Notes under the pieces: model-generated
What the model was told of the DNA's origin: nothing
Databases searched by the model: none
The model's input: only the letters and a program-made list of their open reading frames with translations
In this document: piece after piece, positions 56,424 through 64,000 of the stretch
Layout: each line of letters opens with the position of its first letter
Position numbering within the stretch: the stretch's first letter is position 1
Source: Candidatus Obscuribacter phosphatis
GTDB lineage: Bacteria > Cyanobacteriota > Vampirovibrionia > Obscuribacterales > Obscuribacteraceae
NCBI GenBank assembly: GCA_001899315.1
Contig: MOYA01000001.1
Location: forward strand, 1,588,599 to 1,652,598
Direction of reading: 5' to 3'
DNA length: 64,000 nucleotides
Translations under genes and position numbers: made by a program

Positions 56424-56455
56424 GTAAATTCCAAAAAAGTATCACCAAAATTTAC
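56424..56455. promoter_or_regulatory. Inverted repeat upstream of the RHH gene (candidate operator)
   Basis: gtaaatt (56424-56430) and aatttac (56449-56455) form a perfect 7-bp inverted repeat with 18 bases between, starting 15 bp before the RHH start codon. It is well placed for self-repression. Confidence 0.45.
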
Positions 56456-56848
56456 GAAATCAGCCAAGTTACAAACAGGCTGTGCCAGGTAAACTAGACA
56501 CGACAAGTTGGTTGGCACGACAAGTGAAACAGTGCGCAAGCTCACCGTTTTTGCCAGGCGTGACCGCCGATTTCCATAACTAAATCTACACGCTCTACTA
56601 ACCTTTTTAAAGGGCTAAAACGCCCATAAAACCTAAGCTCTATCAAACTAATCTAAAAGTCCCCGACATAGCCCCCAAAAGACACCCAAGCCGCCAACAA
56701 GAAAACCCGCATAGATAGACGCTTTTCATAAGACCCAAGCAAACGAAAACAAAAGCATCAACAAGGAGACTCCAGAAAAATTTTAAGCAAACTGTCCAAA
56801 AGCTAGCTTTCATGCGGATACTCAGCAAATACACAATCATCCTTTTAT
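56456..56848. other. Intergenic region without a supported gene
   Basis: About 390 bp between the RHH gene and selD. It holds a 10-bp direct repeat (cacgacaagt at 56499-56508 and 56516-56525, 17-bp period) and a short Cys/aromatic-rich minus-strand frame (56643-56840) that does not look coding. I see no tRNA or recognisable ncRNA. The A-rich distal part lacks a good ribosome binding site for selD. Confidence 0.6.
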
Positions 56849-57928
56849 ATGTCTATCGACAATCCAAAAGACGACAACACGAACAACACACATCGCTTGA
56901 CGAGTAATGTCAAAGCTGGTGGCTGTGCAGCCAAGATGAGTTCGTCCGAACTAAAGCAGATTTTGGCTAATCTGCCCAAAGCAAAAGATCCCAGGCTTCT
57001 TACCGGCATCGATAATTTCGAGGACGCGGCCGCTTTTCAATTGAACGGCGATCTGGCTCTTGTCAAAACTGTAGATTTCTTTCCGCCTCTTTTAGATGAT
57101 CCCTATCTCTACGGTCAGATAGCCGCCACCAATGCCCTATCCGACATCTACGCCATGGGAGCGAAACCCGCACTAGCCCTGGCTCTATTGGTATTTCCCA
57201 GCTGCGATTTTCCTCTCGATATAGCGGCTGAAATTCTCAAAGGTGGTGCCGACCAGGTTAGCAAAGCCGGTGCCATCATCGCTGGTGGTCATTCCATACA
57301 GGGCAGCGAGACATTATATGGACTTTGCGTCTCTGGTTTTGTTCATCCCGATAAACTGCTCACCAATAGTGGTGCCAAGCCTAAAGACAGAATCATCGCC
57401 ACAAAATCCCTGGGCGCCGGTGTTAGTCTCTTGGCACTCAAAGCCGGATTATTGAATGATGAAGCCAAAAGTCGACTCTTTTCCAATCTCACCACCCTTA
57501 ACGATAAGGCAATTGATGCACTTAGCTATTTGTCGCCCAACATACATGCTTGTACAGATATAACCGGCTTCGGTCTGATAGGACATATACAAGAGATGTC
57601 CAAAGCCAGCAAACTAGGAGCGGTGGTGGAAGTTAGCAGCATCCGCTTCCTGCCCGGTGTGCTTGAACTAGCCAGCCAAGGCTTGGTGCCGGCGGCGGCC
57701 TATGGCAATCGCAAATCATTCCAAGGAAATGTTTCCTATATAAAGGATCTGCCTCTTGAGGTTACCGACCTACTCTACGATCCCCAAACTTCTGGTGGTC
57801 TTCTATTCGCCGTGCAGCCCGAGCATAGCGAAGACTGCCTAAAGGCTCTAGCTTTGGTAGGCATTGAAGCCTCGTGCATAGGACACTTTGAAGAAGGTAT
57901 TCCAGGACACATAGATATCAAACCCTGA
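56849..57928 (+). CDS. selD: Selenide, water dikinase
   Basis: 359 residues. SelD makes selenophosphate from selenide and ATP. The N-terminal glycine-rich loop is AGGCAAK, with Cys26 and Lys29 at the positions of E. coli Cys17 and Lys20. The catalytic position carries Cys, not selenocysteine. The ATP-binding segments (VKTVDFFPPLLDDPYLYGQIAATNALSDIYAMG and the CTDITGFGLIGH stretch) match the family. There is no clear ribosome binding site before the ATG. It lies 23 bp ahead of yedF, a known selenium-metabolism partner. No selA, selB or selC is present here. Confidence 0.95.
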   Translation: MSIDNPKDDNTNNTHRLTSNVKAGGCAAKMSSSELKQILANLPKAKDPRLLTGIDNFEDAAAFQLNGDLALVKTVDFFPPLLDDPYLYGQIAATNALSDIYAMGAKPALALALLVFPSCDFPLDIAAEILKGGADQVSKAGAIIAGGHSIQGSETLYGLCVSGFVHPDKLLTNSGAKPKDRIIATKSLGAGVSLLALKAGLLNDEAKSRLFSNLTTLNDKAIDALSYLSPNIHACTDITGFGLIGHIQEMSKASKLGAVVEVSSIRFLPGVLELASQGLVPAAAYGNRKSFQGNVSYIKDLPLEVTDLLYDPQTSGGLLFAVQPEHSEDCLKALALVGIEASCIGHFEEGIPGHIDIKP

Positions 57929-57951
57929 CTTTGAAAGAGAATGGACCATCA

Positions 57952-58593
57952 ATGAAAAAAGATATAGATCTTAGAGGCTTACTTTGCCCCGAGCCGGTGC
58001 TCAAGACCAAGAAAATTTTGGACGACCAGACCGTGACCAGTGTGGAAGCATTGGTCGATTCGGAGGTAAATATCCAGAATCTAGCCAGATTGGCCCGTTC
58101 TCAAAATTTCGGATTCAAGAGTGCAGCAAAAGGTGAACACTTTGTCGCCACCATCTCGAAAGAAGAGGTTGCACCAAATACGGCGCCAGAACCACCGGCG
58201 GCGGCAAAACAAAGTAAGGCCAAGTCAGGTGTAGTGATCTTTATAAGTAAGGATAGATTTGGAGAACCGGTAGCCGCCCCGCCCGGCGAAGAACATGAGA
58301 AGAATCAAGCCTTTAGCTTGAACCTACTCAATGTTTTTCTGCAGACAATTAGTCAAAGCGGACACGATGTGCAGGCTGTGCTCTTGGCCAATAGCGGCGT
58401 CAGACTGATGGACCCTGAGTCGCCCTGTGTGAAAGTGCTCGATGAACTGAAAGAAAAGGGAGTAGAAGTGCTGGCCTGTGGGCTATGCCTTGATTATTAC
58501 GGCTTGAAAGAAAAGGTCAAGACCGAACAAATAACCAATATGTACGCTATCTGCGAGTATCTTTTCGCCGCGGAAAAGGTACTGAGCCCATAG
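57952..58593 (+). CDS. yedF: YedF-like selenium-metabolism protein (TusA-DsrE fusion)
   Basis: 213 residues from the ATG at 57952; an in-frame TTG lies seven codons upstream. A TusA/SirA domain (~1-70) with the sulfur-carrier LLCPEPVLKTK is fused to a DsrE-like domain (~95-205) with FISKDRFG and CGLCLDYYG. This fusion is the YedF family found with SelD. It is proposed to carry or sequester selenium for selenophosphate use, but its exact reaction is not established. It is co-oriented with selD and probably co-transcribed. Confidence 0.88.
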   Translation: MKKDIDLRGLLCPEPVLKTKKILDDQTVTSVEALVDSEVNIQNLARLARSQNFGFKSAAKGEHFVATISKEEVAPNTAPEPPAAAKQSKAKSGVVIFISKDRFGEPVAAPPGEEHEKNQAFSLNLLNVFLQTISQSGHDVQAVLLANSGVRLMDPESPCVKVLDELKEKGVEVLACGLCLDYYGLKEKVKTEQITNMYAICEYLFAAEKVLSP

Positions 58594-58621
58594 CGGGCTA
58601 TTTTATTTAAGTGCAAACAAA

Positions 58622-58759
58622 TCAGTCTATTTGCGAAAAATCGCTTTTAAACACTCGCAAGAGCACAGCAATCACAGCCACTGCTAGCAGTATCAAAGCA
58701 ATCGTCGAGAAAACCGCCATCTCATGAAAGGCTTCGAACAGATCAAATATTGCTTGCAT
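58622..58759 (-). CDS. 45-residue single-pass membrane protein
   Basis: A small gene on the minus strand starting at the ATG at 58757-58759, with AGGCGG six bases upstream, and ending at TGA 58622-58624. The peptide opens MQAIFDLFEAFHEMAVF, then a strong hydrophobic helix (~16-35: VFSTIALILLAVAVIAVLLR) and the basic/acidic tail VFKSDFSQID. A good ribosome binding site, a membrane helix and the lack of any other gene in the 255-bp gap support it. No family is recognised. Confidence 0.6.
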   Translation of the reverse strand: MQAIFDLFEAFHEMAVFSTIALILLAVAVIAVLLRVFKSDFSQID

Positions 58760-58848
58760 GGATACCGCCTGTGAAATGTTTCCTCAGCCAATACTAGCAA
58801 GTGTATATATTTTGGCAGCGGTGTTAATACGAAAAGCAGATAAATTAA

Positions 58849-60003
58849 TCAGGAAAGCAAGGCTTGCACTTCGGCTAGAGTCGGCAGACCTGACGAAGCA
58901 CTTATGGTGCGAGTGGCTAAAGCGCCGGTAGCATTGGCAAAGCGAGCAGCTTCATCCCAATCGAGAGCCAAAATATCCTGCGGTCTAATGAAATTGACAC
59001 CCGGCATTTTGCCCGAATTTTGCCTGTTTTGCTCTAATTCTTGCTGCATCTTAGCCGGCAAGAGCACCGCCTGCCTAGGAGGTCCGCCCGGCATTGCCAA
59101 AAGCTTTTGATAGTTATCGTATAGTTTGTAGAGAATTGCCGCTACATAGGCATCACCAGCCCCAACCCCGGCCAGCGACTTGACCTTATAGGGCGGGTAA
59201 AACTTTTCACTTTCGGCATTAACGACAATAGATCCGAACGCCCCTAGGGTGCATAGCACCACTTCGGCACCGGTTTGATTGAGAAAATCACGGCTATAAG
59301 TCAGTAAGATTTCCAGATGTTTTTCTTTAGTGGGATTGGCAGCCAACTCGCTCACCGCCACTTCGTGCTTGCTGCGACCGAGCCAATATATTAGCTCGGG
59401 CAAGTTGACCTTCAAGAGATGAGAAAGCGACATGGCTTCCTTTGTCAGTTTGCGAGCCAACTCTCCCTCACCGTAAGGAAAGCCGGCATCGAAAGAAATA
59501 AGCAGACCCAGTTCTCTAGCTCGACGCATGGCAGCGATAACAAAATGACTACGGGGCTCAACCGTGAGTGAAATGCCTGTAGCATGCAAGGCGTATGACC
59601 CCTCAAACATATCGGGCGAGAGTTCCTTGACTGTGAGCTGGTGACAGGCATTGGGTTTTGGCCAGTTGAAAAATATGTTCTCTTCGTCTTCAGAGGTCAA
59701 GACATAACACTGGGCGGTCGGGTAACGACTGGTTTCAAAGACGAAACGAGTATCAATGCCCGAATCACTCAAGGTTTCAAGCAAGTAGCGTCCATGAATA
59801 TCGCTGCCAACCTTGGCCACCAAGCGAGTCTTGCCGCCAAGCCGAGCATAAGCAGTGGCCACATTGGCAGCATTGCCGCCGGCCGAACGCAAAAATGTGT
59901 CCGGACCAGACCAAGAAGCGCCCTTGGTGGTGGCGATCCAGTCAACCACCAATTCACCTATGGTCAATAATGACTGCTCAGGTTGACTATCTAGTTCTGA
60001 CAA
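58849..60003 (-). CDS. PfkB-family carbohydrate kinase with an inserted segment
   Basis: 384 residues from a TTG start. PfkB/ribokinase motifs are present: N-terminal SAGGNAANVATAYARLGGKT and C-terminal GVGAGDAYVAAIL with the catalytic Asp. The enzyme should phosphorylate a sugar such as fructose or 2-keto-3-deoxygluconate; the specificity is not clear. About 50 extra residues, rich in Pro/Gln/Met, sit between GAGDAY and the closing helix (RFANATGALATRT), longer than in ordinary PfkB kinases. The start overlaps the end of the SCP2-like gene by 13 bp, so it is the last gene of a three-gene operon. Confidence 0.88.
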   Translation of the reverse strand: MSELDSQPEQSLLTIGELVVDWIATTKGASWSGPDTFLRSAGGNAANVATAYARLGGKTRLVAKVGSDIHGRYLLETLSDSGIDTRFVFETSRYPTAQCYVLTSEDEENIFFNWPKPNACHQLTVKELSPDMFEGSYALHATGISLTVEPRSHFVIAAMRRARELGLLISFDAGFPYGEGELARKLTKEAMSLSHLLKVNLPELIYWLGRSKHEVAVSELAANPTKEKHLEILLTYSRDFLNQTGAEVVLCTLGAFGSIVVNAESEKFYPPYKVKSLAGVGAGDAYVAAILYKLYDNYQKLLAMPGGPPRQAVLLPAKMQQELEQNRQNSGKMPGVNFIRPQDILALDWDEAARFANATGALATRTISASSGLPTLAEVQALLS

Positions 60004-60401
60004 TTGGCTCTCTTCAACTCCAAGATAGTCGGATAGATGGGAAAGGCGGGCTTAAGAGCCGGCAAGAGCGCAAGGGCTTTGTTCACTGGACCTTTGGCAA
60101 CAATCTGACCCTTGATCAAGGCCATGGGCACATTCACTTTACCAAGCCAAAACTCATGAGCCACGTCTGACTTCATAAACATCTCTATGGTGGCCTTCTT
60201 GCTGGTTTCCCCCACCGATATTTCCATTTCCTTGCCATCGGAACAATCGACAGTTAAGCGACCTTCGGGCTCACGATAGTGAAAGCGCACAACCAAGCGC
60301 GAATCGAGCAAAGCACGAGACATCTGCTCGTCTTTCTTGATTGCAGACCAGAGGTCGAGCATGACCCTGTTCAATTCATCGGTGTTGGCAAAAACGGCCA
60401 T
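59991..60401 (-). CDS. SCP2-like small protein
   Basis: 136 residues. Its fold looks like the SCP-2 sterol-transfer family: an N-terminal helix, strands LVVRFHYREPEGRLTVDCSD and a closing helix after VPMALIKGQIVAKGPVNKALAL. SCP2 proteins bind hydrophobic ligands such as lipids or acyl chains. It lies between the iron alcohol dehydrogenase and PfkB genes with overlaps on both sides. A role in lipid or aldehyde metabolism is possible but not shown. Confidence 0.7.
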   Translation of the reverse strand: MAVFANTDELNRVMLDLWSAIKKDEQMSRALLDSRLVVRFHYREPEGRLTVDCSDGKEMEISVGETSKKATIEMFMKSDVAHEFWLGKVNVPMALIKGQIVAKGPVNKALALLPALKPAFPIYPTILELKRANCQN

Positions 60402-61582
60402 CAGTACGCCCTCTTTATAAGTTCTATCAAATCATCGCCGCTGGCTTCTCTTGGATTGAACATTATGGCAGGATCTGAACTGGCCATACATGACAGCTCG
60501 TTTAGCACCGTTTCCTTCAAAAGGTTCTCATTCAAAGCAGCCACACCTAGTTCGCTCAGACGACTTGGCATGGAAAGGCGCTGCAAAAGCCCACGTACTT
60601 CATCAATGAGGAAGGCGGCGCGCTCTTCCACCGAAGCCGGCAGGACTCGCTCAGAAAAGACATAGGAAGCAATTCGGGCATATCGGTCAGCAGCACACTC
60701 TAAGTTAAACTCCATGCCCACAGGAAGGAAAACGGCATTAGTCATGCCATGATGGGTGCCGAACATGCCCCCCACCGAATGAGCCAAAGCATGCACAATG
60801 CCCACCCCAGAGTTTGTAAAGGCTATGCCGGCCATTGTACTGGCGGCAAGAGTATTGGCCCTTGCATCGATACTGTCACCCTGACTGCAAGCCAGGGGCA
60901 GGTTGTCAAAGAGCAACCTAATAGACTCAAGACAGAGAGCATCAGTTACCACAGAGAAAGTACCAGAGGCGACAAAAGCTTCAATACCGTGGGTGATGGC
61001 ATCCATGCCGGTGGCGGCGGTCAGTCGCGGGGGCAAAGTAAGCAATAAAGAAGGGTCTAGGACAGCCACATCAGGTGCCAAGTAAGGACTGCCGAACATG
61101 AGCTTACGACCTTCTTTATGGTCTTTGATCATGGCCACAAAAGAGACTTCCGAACCAGTACCGGCGGTGGTGGGGACGACTATTAGAGGCAGCAAACGTG
61201 ACTGAATGATGTTCAATCCTTGATATTCAAGTAAGTCACCGCCCAAACTAAGGCATATATCAACCACTTTGGCTGTGTCTATGACCGAGCCGCCGCCCAC
61301 AGCCACAATACTGTCGCAATTATGGCGACGAGCTAATTCGGTCGCTTTTACGACACATTCAAGGTCTGAATCGGAAGGCACTTCGGTAAAGACCGGCGGT
61401 TCCTGCCCCAGACTGCGCAAACCTTCAAGCAGAGGCTCAAGCGCACCGCTTTCGAAGAGAAAGCCATCTGCCACCAAAAGAGGTCTACTGGCTTTCAGTT
61501 CTATCAAAGCATCGGCACAATCGGCGATGCTGAATTCGCCGAAAAGAACTTTGGTAGGAGACTGAAAGACAAAAGGATTCAT
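60401..61582 (-). CDS. Iron-containing alcohol dehydrogenase
   Basis: 393 residues from the ATG at 61580-61582; a TTG six codons upstream is the alternative. Motifs: GGGSVIDTAK for the cofactor, TGMDAITHGIEAFVA and VGIVHALAHSVGGMFGTHHGM supplying the metal-binding Asp and His residues. It interconverts alcohols with aldehydes or ketones using NAD(P)H; the substrate is unknown. A possible promoter (TTGAAA-17-GGTAAT) lies 18-46 bp upstream. It is the first gene of the operon with the SCP2-like and PfkB genes (TGATG overlap). Confidence 0.92.
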   Translation of the reverse strand: MNPFVFQSPTKVLFGEFSIADCADALIELKASRPLLVADGFLFESGALEPLLEGLRSLGQEPPVFTEVPSDSDLECVVKATELARRHNCDSIVAVGGGSVIDTAKVVDICLSLGGDLLEYQGLNIIQSRLLPLIVVPTTAGTGSEVSFVAMIKDHKEGRKLMFGSPYLAPDVAVLDPSLLLTLPPRLTAATGMDAITHGIEAFVASGTFSVVTDALCLESIRLLFDNLPLACSQGDSIDARANTLAASTMAGIAFTNSGVGIVHALAHSVGGMFGTHHGMTNAVFLPVGMEFNLECAADRYARIASYVFSERVLPASVEERAAFLIDEVRGLLQRLSMPSRLSELGVAALNENLLKETVLNELSCMASSDPAIMFNPREASGDDLIELIKRAY

Positions 61583-61860
61583 ACTTAACTCACAGGGCAA
61601 TTACCGCATATGATGAGCATAATTTCAACTAAATGTTGATTAGTGAAACTTTATTTTGCCATACAAGTGCGGCAGTTATAAAGATGTAGCCAAAAATCGG
61701 CTTGATACTTATCGCAATTGATTTGTAGGAAGTAATAAAGAGAAGGCGTTTTGCTGAGACAATAGTGATTCTATCGGGGAACCTGAGTTGGAGATTCTCG
61801 TCCAGACTCTTATACGAACTAGAGCCAACAGGCAGAGCCGCAAACAGGAAACGCTACACG

Positions 61861-64000
61861 GTGCCAGAAAAAACCGCCAATACAAACAAAAGAAGATCAG
61901 CCTTCGGTTTGGGCTTGCTATATCTGAGTAGTCTGGCTTTATCGACCTCGCTGCAACTAGCAAACGCATCTTCGGCGCTGGCTGCAAGCAGCAAGAAGTC
62001 GAGTTCGACCATGCTCTTGCCTTTGACGCCTCGTATTGACGATGCCGAATTGCCGCTCGAAGAAACACAAGAAAAGAGCCAAACACAAGGCAAGAGCCAG
62101 CCTCAAGAAAAGATTCAGCCAACCAAAAGTCAGCCTGCTACAAAGCCATCGACTAGCCAACCCCCAGAAAGTTCTAAGCCTGAGACTTCTACAGGTGCCT
62201 ATAAGAGTTCAGAAAGACTGGACGATGCCGGAGAAATTGGCGAACTCAAGCAAGAAGAGCCTAAGTTAGACACGTTAGAAACCACCGAGCTTAAGGACCA
62301 ACCGAATCGGGTCAGTGCTGAAGGCTCTATTCCATCCGATAGTTCTTCCAGACTAGAGCTGGAAGTCTCGGAAGACGATCTGCGCATGGCCGAAATGGAC
62401 GGCGGCGTCACCGAAGATACGACCCTGAAAGGCACAATTCAAATCGTCGCCGACGATACTGAATACGACCAAGACAAAAATACTTTCTTGGGCACCGGTA
62501 ATGCTGTTGCCATCATCGGCGGTCAAAATTCAAAACTGGAAGCCGACCTCATTCTTTACGATCAAAACACCCAAATGATCGATGCTCGCGGCAATGTCAA
62601 AATCTTGCGAGATGGTCAGCTCACCACAGGCAGCGCCTTTAAGTTCAATGTCAATTCCGACGAGTATCTAATCACCAACCCAGATACCGAATTGAATGGC
62701 ACACAAGTAATCGCCCGCAGCGGTTACGGCGACAAGCAAAATCTCTCTTTCAAGAAGGGCAATCTCACCTTGCCTAAGCCCATCCACATGGGCAGAAATG
62801 CCATGTGGGGCACACTCAGTACTGGTCAAGAAATTGCCGAGAAGGTCGCTCACCCCGATATCGTAGGCAAGCCCAGCTATACTTTCAAAGCGCGCAAGAT
62901 GGTTTATGAGCGCTACAAAGATGTGGGCAACCTGACAGTTTTCGGCGGCAGAGTTTGCTTTGGCAAATTCAATGTGCCCATTCCTAAATTTGTCACCACA
63001 GTGGGCAACGAATCGAAGATTCGTATGCCAGTCAGTCCGATGCTGACAAACAACCTCATGTCCGGCGGTATCAATATAGGTCCCAGCTTCAATACGGCTG
63101 TGGGCAAGACCGGCGTTCTCAGTTGGGCTCCCATGGTCCAACTCGGTGGCAATTCGGTGAGCGGAGACACCTCCGGCGGCGGCATTGGTCTTTCAGGAAG
63201 AGTGGGCTTCTCAAACAGTCGAATCACCTCCAACCTAGCCTATGGTTCAGTGTCTAACCTGTTGGTGGCAGACTTCAGAGGCAAAATCAATAAGGACACC
63301 GTCTTCCAGGCTGGTATCAACCGCTTTATGAACGACGGTATGTTCGGCTTCACACGTCCACGCTTGCTGGCTGAAGTAGTGCATAACAAGAGCCTTTCTG
63401 TAAAAATACCCGGCATCGCCGGTGTCAACTTCAGATCATCCGGTGGCTGGGCCCAGGACAATCCGCAGCTAATCAACCTCAACTCCGACTATGCCGCGCT
63501 CTTCGGCGGTCCAACCACGGTAAAGACCCAGCCATCTGCCTTCCGGATACAAGAACAGATTTCGGTCTCCACCCAACCTATATTTGCCGTGGGTAACGAC
63601 AAATACGGTGCCAAAGCCTTCTTATTCGGCGGCTTAGGCGTAGGCGCCTATTCCACAGGCGAGGCCAGATCTTTGCTGCAAGGCGGACCCACTTTAGATA
63701 CAAGATTGAACAGACTGCACTTCCAGGTGGGCTATACCCAGTCGGCAGTGCGCGGTTCATCGCCCTTCTACTTCGACCGCTTTATTCAAGGTACTCGTTC
63801 AACCTATATCTCGGGTGATGTAAAAATCAATAAATGGCTCACACTGGGCGGTACCTACGGCTATAACCTCAACCTCAATCTGCCCTATCAAAAGTCTCTG
63901 TCGGCTGTGATCGGACAAGATGATCTGAAGCTAATGGTAACTAGAAACTTCATCACCGGTATGAACAGGGTCGGCTTCGACATCTTCTATGGTCAGCCTG
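61861..64000 (+). CDS. LptA/LptD-like outer-membrane assembly protein (3' end outside window)
   Basis: 713 codons are visible, from a GTG with AGGAAA upstream, and the frame stays open to the end of the window. A signal peptide (~1-40) is followed by a Lys/Gln/Glu/Ser/Pro-rich linker (~55-180). An OstA/LptA-type beta domain spans ~190-300 (GTIQIVADDTEYDQDKN, LEADLILYDQNTQMIDARGNV) and a long barrel-like region follows. LptD has this LptA-plus-barrel order and inserts lipopolysaccharide in the outer membrane. The Ser/Glu-rich linker is not typical of LptD, so a related outer-membrane assembly or lipid-transfer protein is possible. Two Cys near the barrel start would need checking against the LptD disulfide pattern. 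Confidence 0.75.
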   Translation, partial: MPEKTANTNKRRSAFGLGLLYLSSLALSTSLQLANASSALAASSKKSSSTMLLPLTPRIDDAELPLEETQEKSQTQGKSQPQEKIQPTKSQPATKPSTSQPPESSKPETSTGAYKSSERLDDAGEIGELKQEEPKLDTLETTELKDQPNRVSAEGSIPSDSSSRLELEVSEDDLRMAEMDGGVTEDTTLKGTIQIVADDTEYDQDKNTFLGTGNAVAIIGGQNSKLEADLILYDQNTQMIDARGNVKILRDGQLTTGSAFKFNVNSDEYLITNPDTELNGTQVIARSGYGDKQNLSFKKGNLTLPKPIHMGRNAMWGTLSTGQEIAEKVAHPDIVGKPSYTFKARKMVYERYKDVGNLTVFGGRVCFGKFNVPIPKFVTTVGNESKIRMPVSPMLTNNLMSGGINIGPSFNTAVGKTGVLSWAPMVQLGGNSVSGDTSGGGIGLSGRVGFSNSRITSNLAYGSVSNLLVADFRGKINKDTVFQAGINRFMNDGMFGFTRPRLLAEVVHNKSLSVKIPGIAGVNFRSSGGWAQDNPQLINLNSDYAALFGGPTTVKTQPSAFRIQEQISVSTQPIFAVGNDKYGAKAFLFGGLGVGAYSTGEARSLLQGGPTLDTRLNRLHFQVGYTQSAVRGSSPFYFDRFIQGTRSTYISGDVKINKWLTLGGTYGYNLNLNLPYQKSLSAVIGQDDLKLMVTRNFITGMNRVGFDIFYGQP

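Noticed and set aside
56643-56840. 65-residue Cys/aromatic-rich minus-strand frame in the gap before selD
   Set aside because: There is no ribosome binding site, its composition reflects A-rich DNA on the other strand, and no family is recognised.
62668-63141. Minus-strand frame of 157 residues
   Set aside because: It is antisense to the LptA/LptD-like gene, with no ribosome binding site or domain.

Overview
The window looks like chromosomal DNA of a diderm bacterium of moderate GC. It is densely coded, with short intergenic gaps, many overlapping start and stop codons, and frequent TTG and GTG starts. Several genes have a cyanobacterial flavour: zwf followed directly by an opcA-type gene, a sigma-like/FecR/CHAT locus, and a CheA-based system in which CheA ends in a receiver. 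There are no photosynthesis genes. The outer-membrane proteins at both ends, the HemQ-type haem enzyme and a superoxide dismutase point to an aerobic or aerotolerant non-photosynthetic relative of cyanobacteria (Vampirovibrionia/Melainabacteria, perhaps Obscuribacterales). That placement is inferred and was not tested by a search.

Layout. 1-1.1 kb: end of an outer-membrane barrel-like protein. 1.1-11.4 kb: a long minus-strand block holding a secreted Trp-rich repeat protein, a CHAT/TPR protein, a FecR-like protein, a zinc-ribbon Ser/Thr kinase, a zinc-ribbon membrane protein, an unknown protein, a sigma-like protein fused to three helix-hairpin-helix repeats, and a small membrane protein. 11.5-13.9 kb: a membrane-anchored trypsin-like protease and a secreted protein that share a DUF4384-like domain. 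14-18.5 kb: Tat-exported SOD, ACT-domain malic enzyme, a charged small protein, HemQ and a secreted protein. 18.7-22.2 kb: enzymes for a CDP-linked 3,6-dideoxyhexose.

22.2-36.5 kb: a chemosensory cluster. The minus strand has CheR, CheW, a coiled coil-PAS-receiver-pseudoHpt protein, an Hpt protein and a membrane TPR protein. The plus strand has a second coiled coil-PAS-receiver-pseudoHpt protein, CheA, CheB, CheY and a chemoreceptor. A second CheW overlaps the end of the next operon. 36.5-45.8 kb: a minus-strand polyprenyl-sugar operon (DprE1-like oxidase, GtrB-like glycosyltransferase, SDR, two GT-C-like membrane proteins, WecA/MraY-type transferase) headed by glyA. 45.9-51.8 kb: recO and the oxidative pentose-phosphate operon zwf-opcA-pgl-gnd.

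52-61.6 kb: a second FAD oxidoreductase, membrane proteins including a CPBP-family protease, a ribbon-helix-helix regulator, selD-yedF, a 45-residue membrane protein, and a PfkB kinase / SCP2-like / iron alcohol dehydrogenase operon. 61.9 kb to the end: the start of an LptA/LptD-like outer-membrane protein that runs off the window.

The strongest candidates for something undescribed are the chemosensory cluster with two paralogous hybrid proteins whose Hpt-like domains have lost the phosphorylatable histidine, and the sigma-HhH / kinase / FecR / CHAT locus. No rRNA, tRNA, CRISPR array, insertion sequence or prophage was seen.
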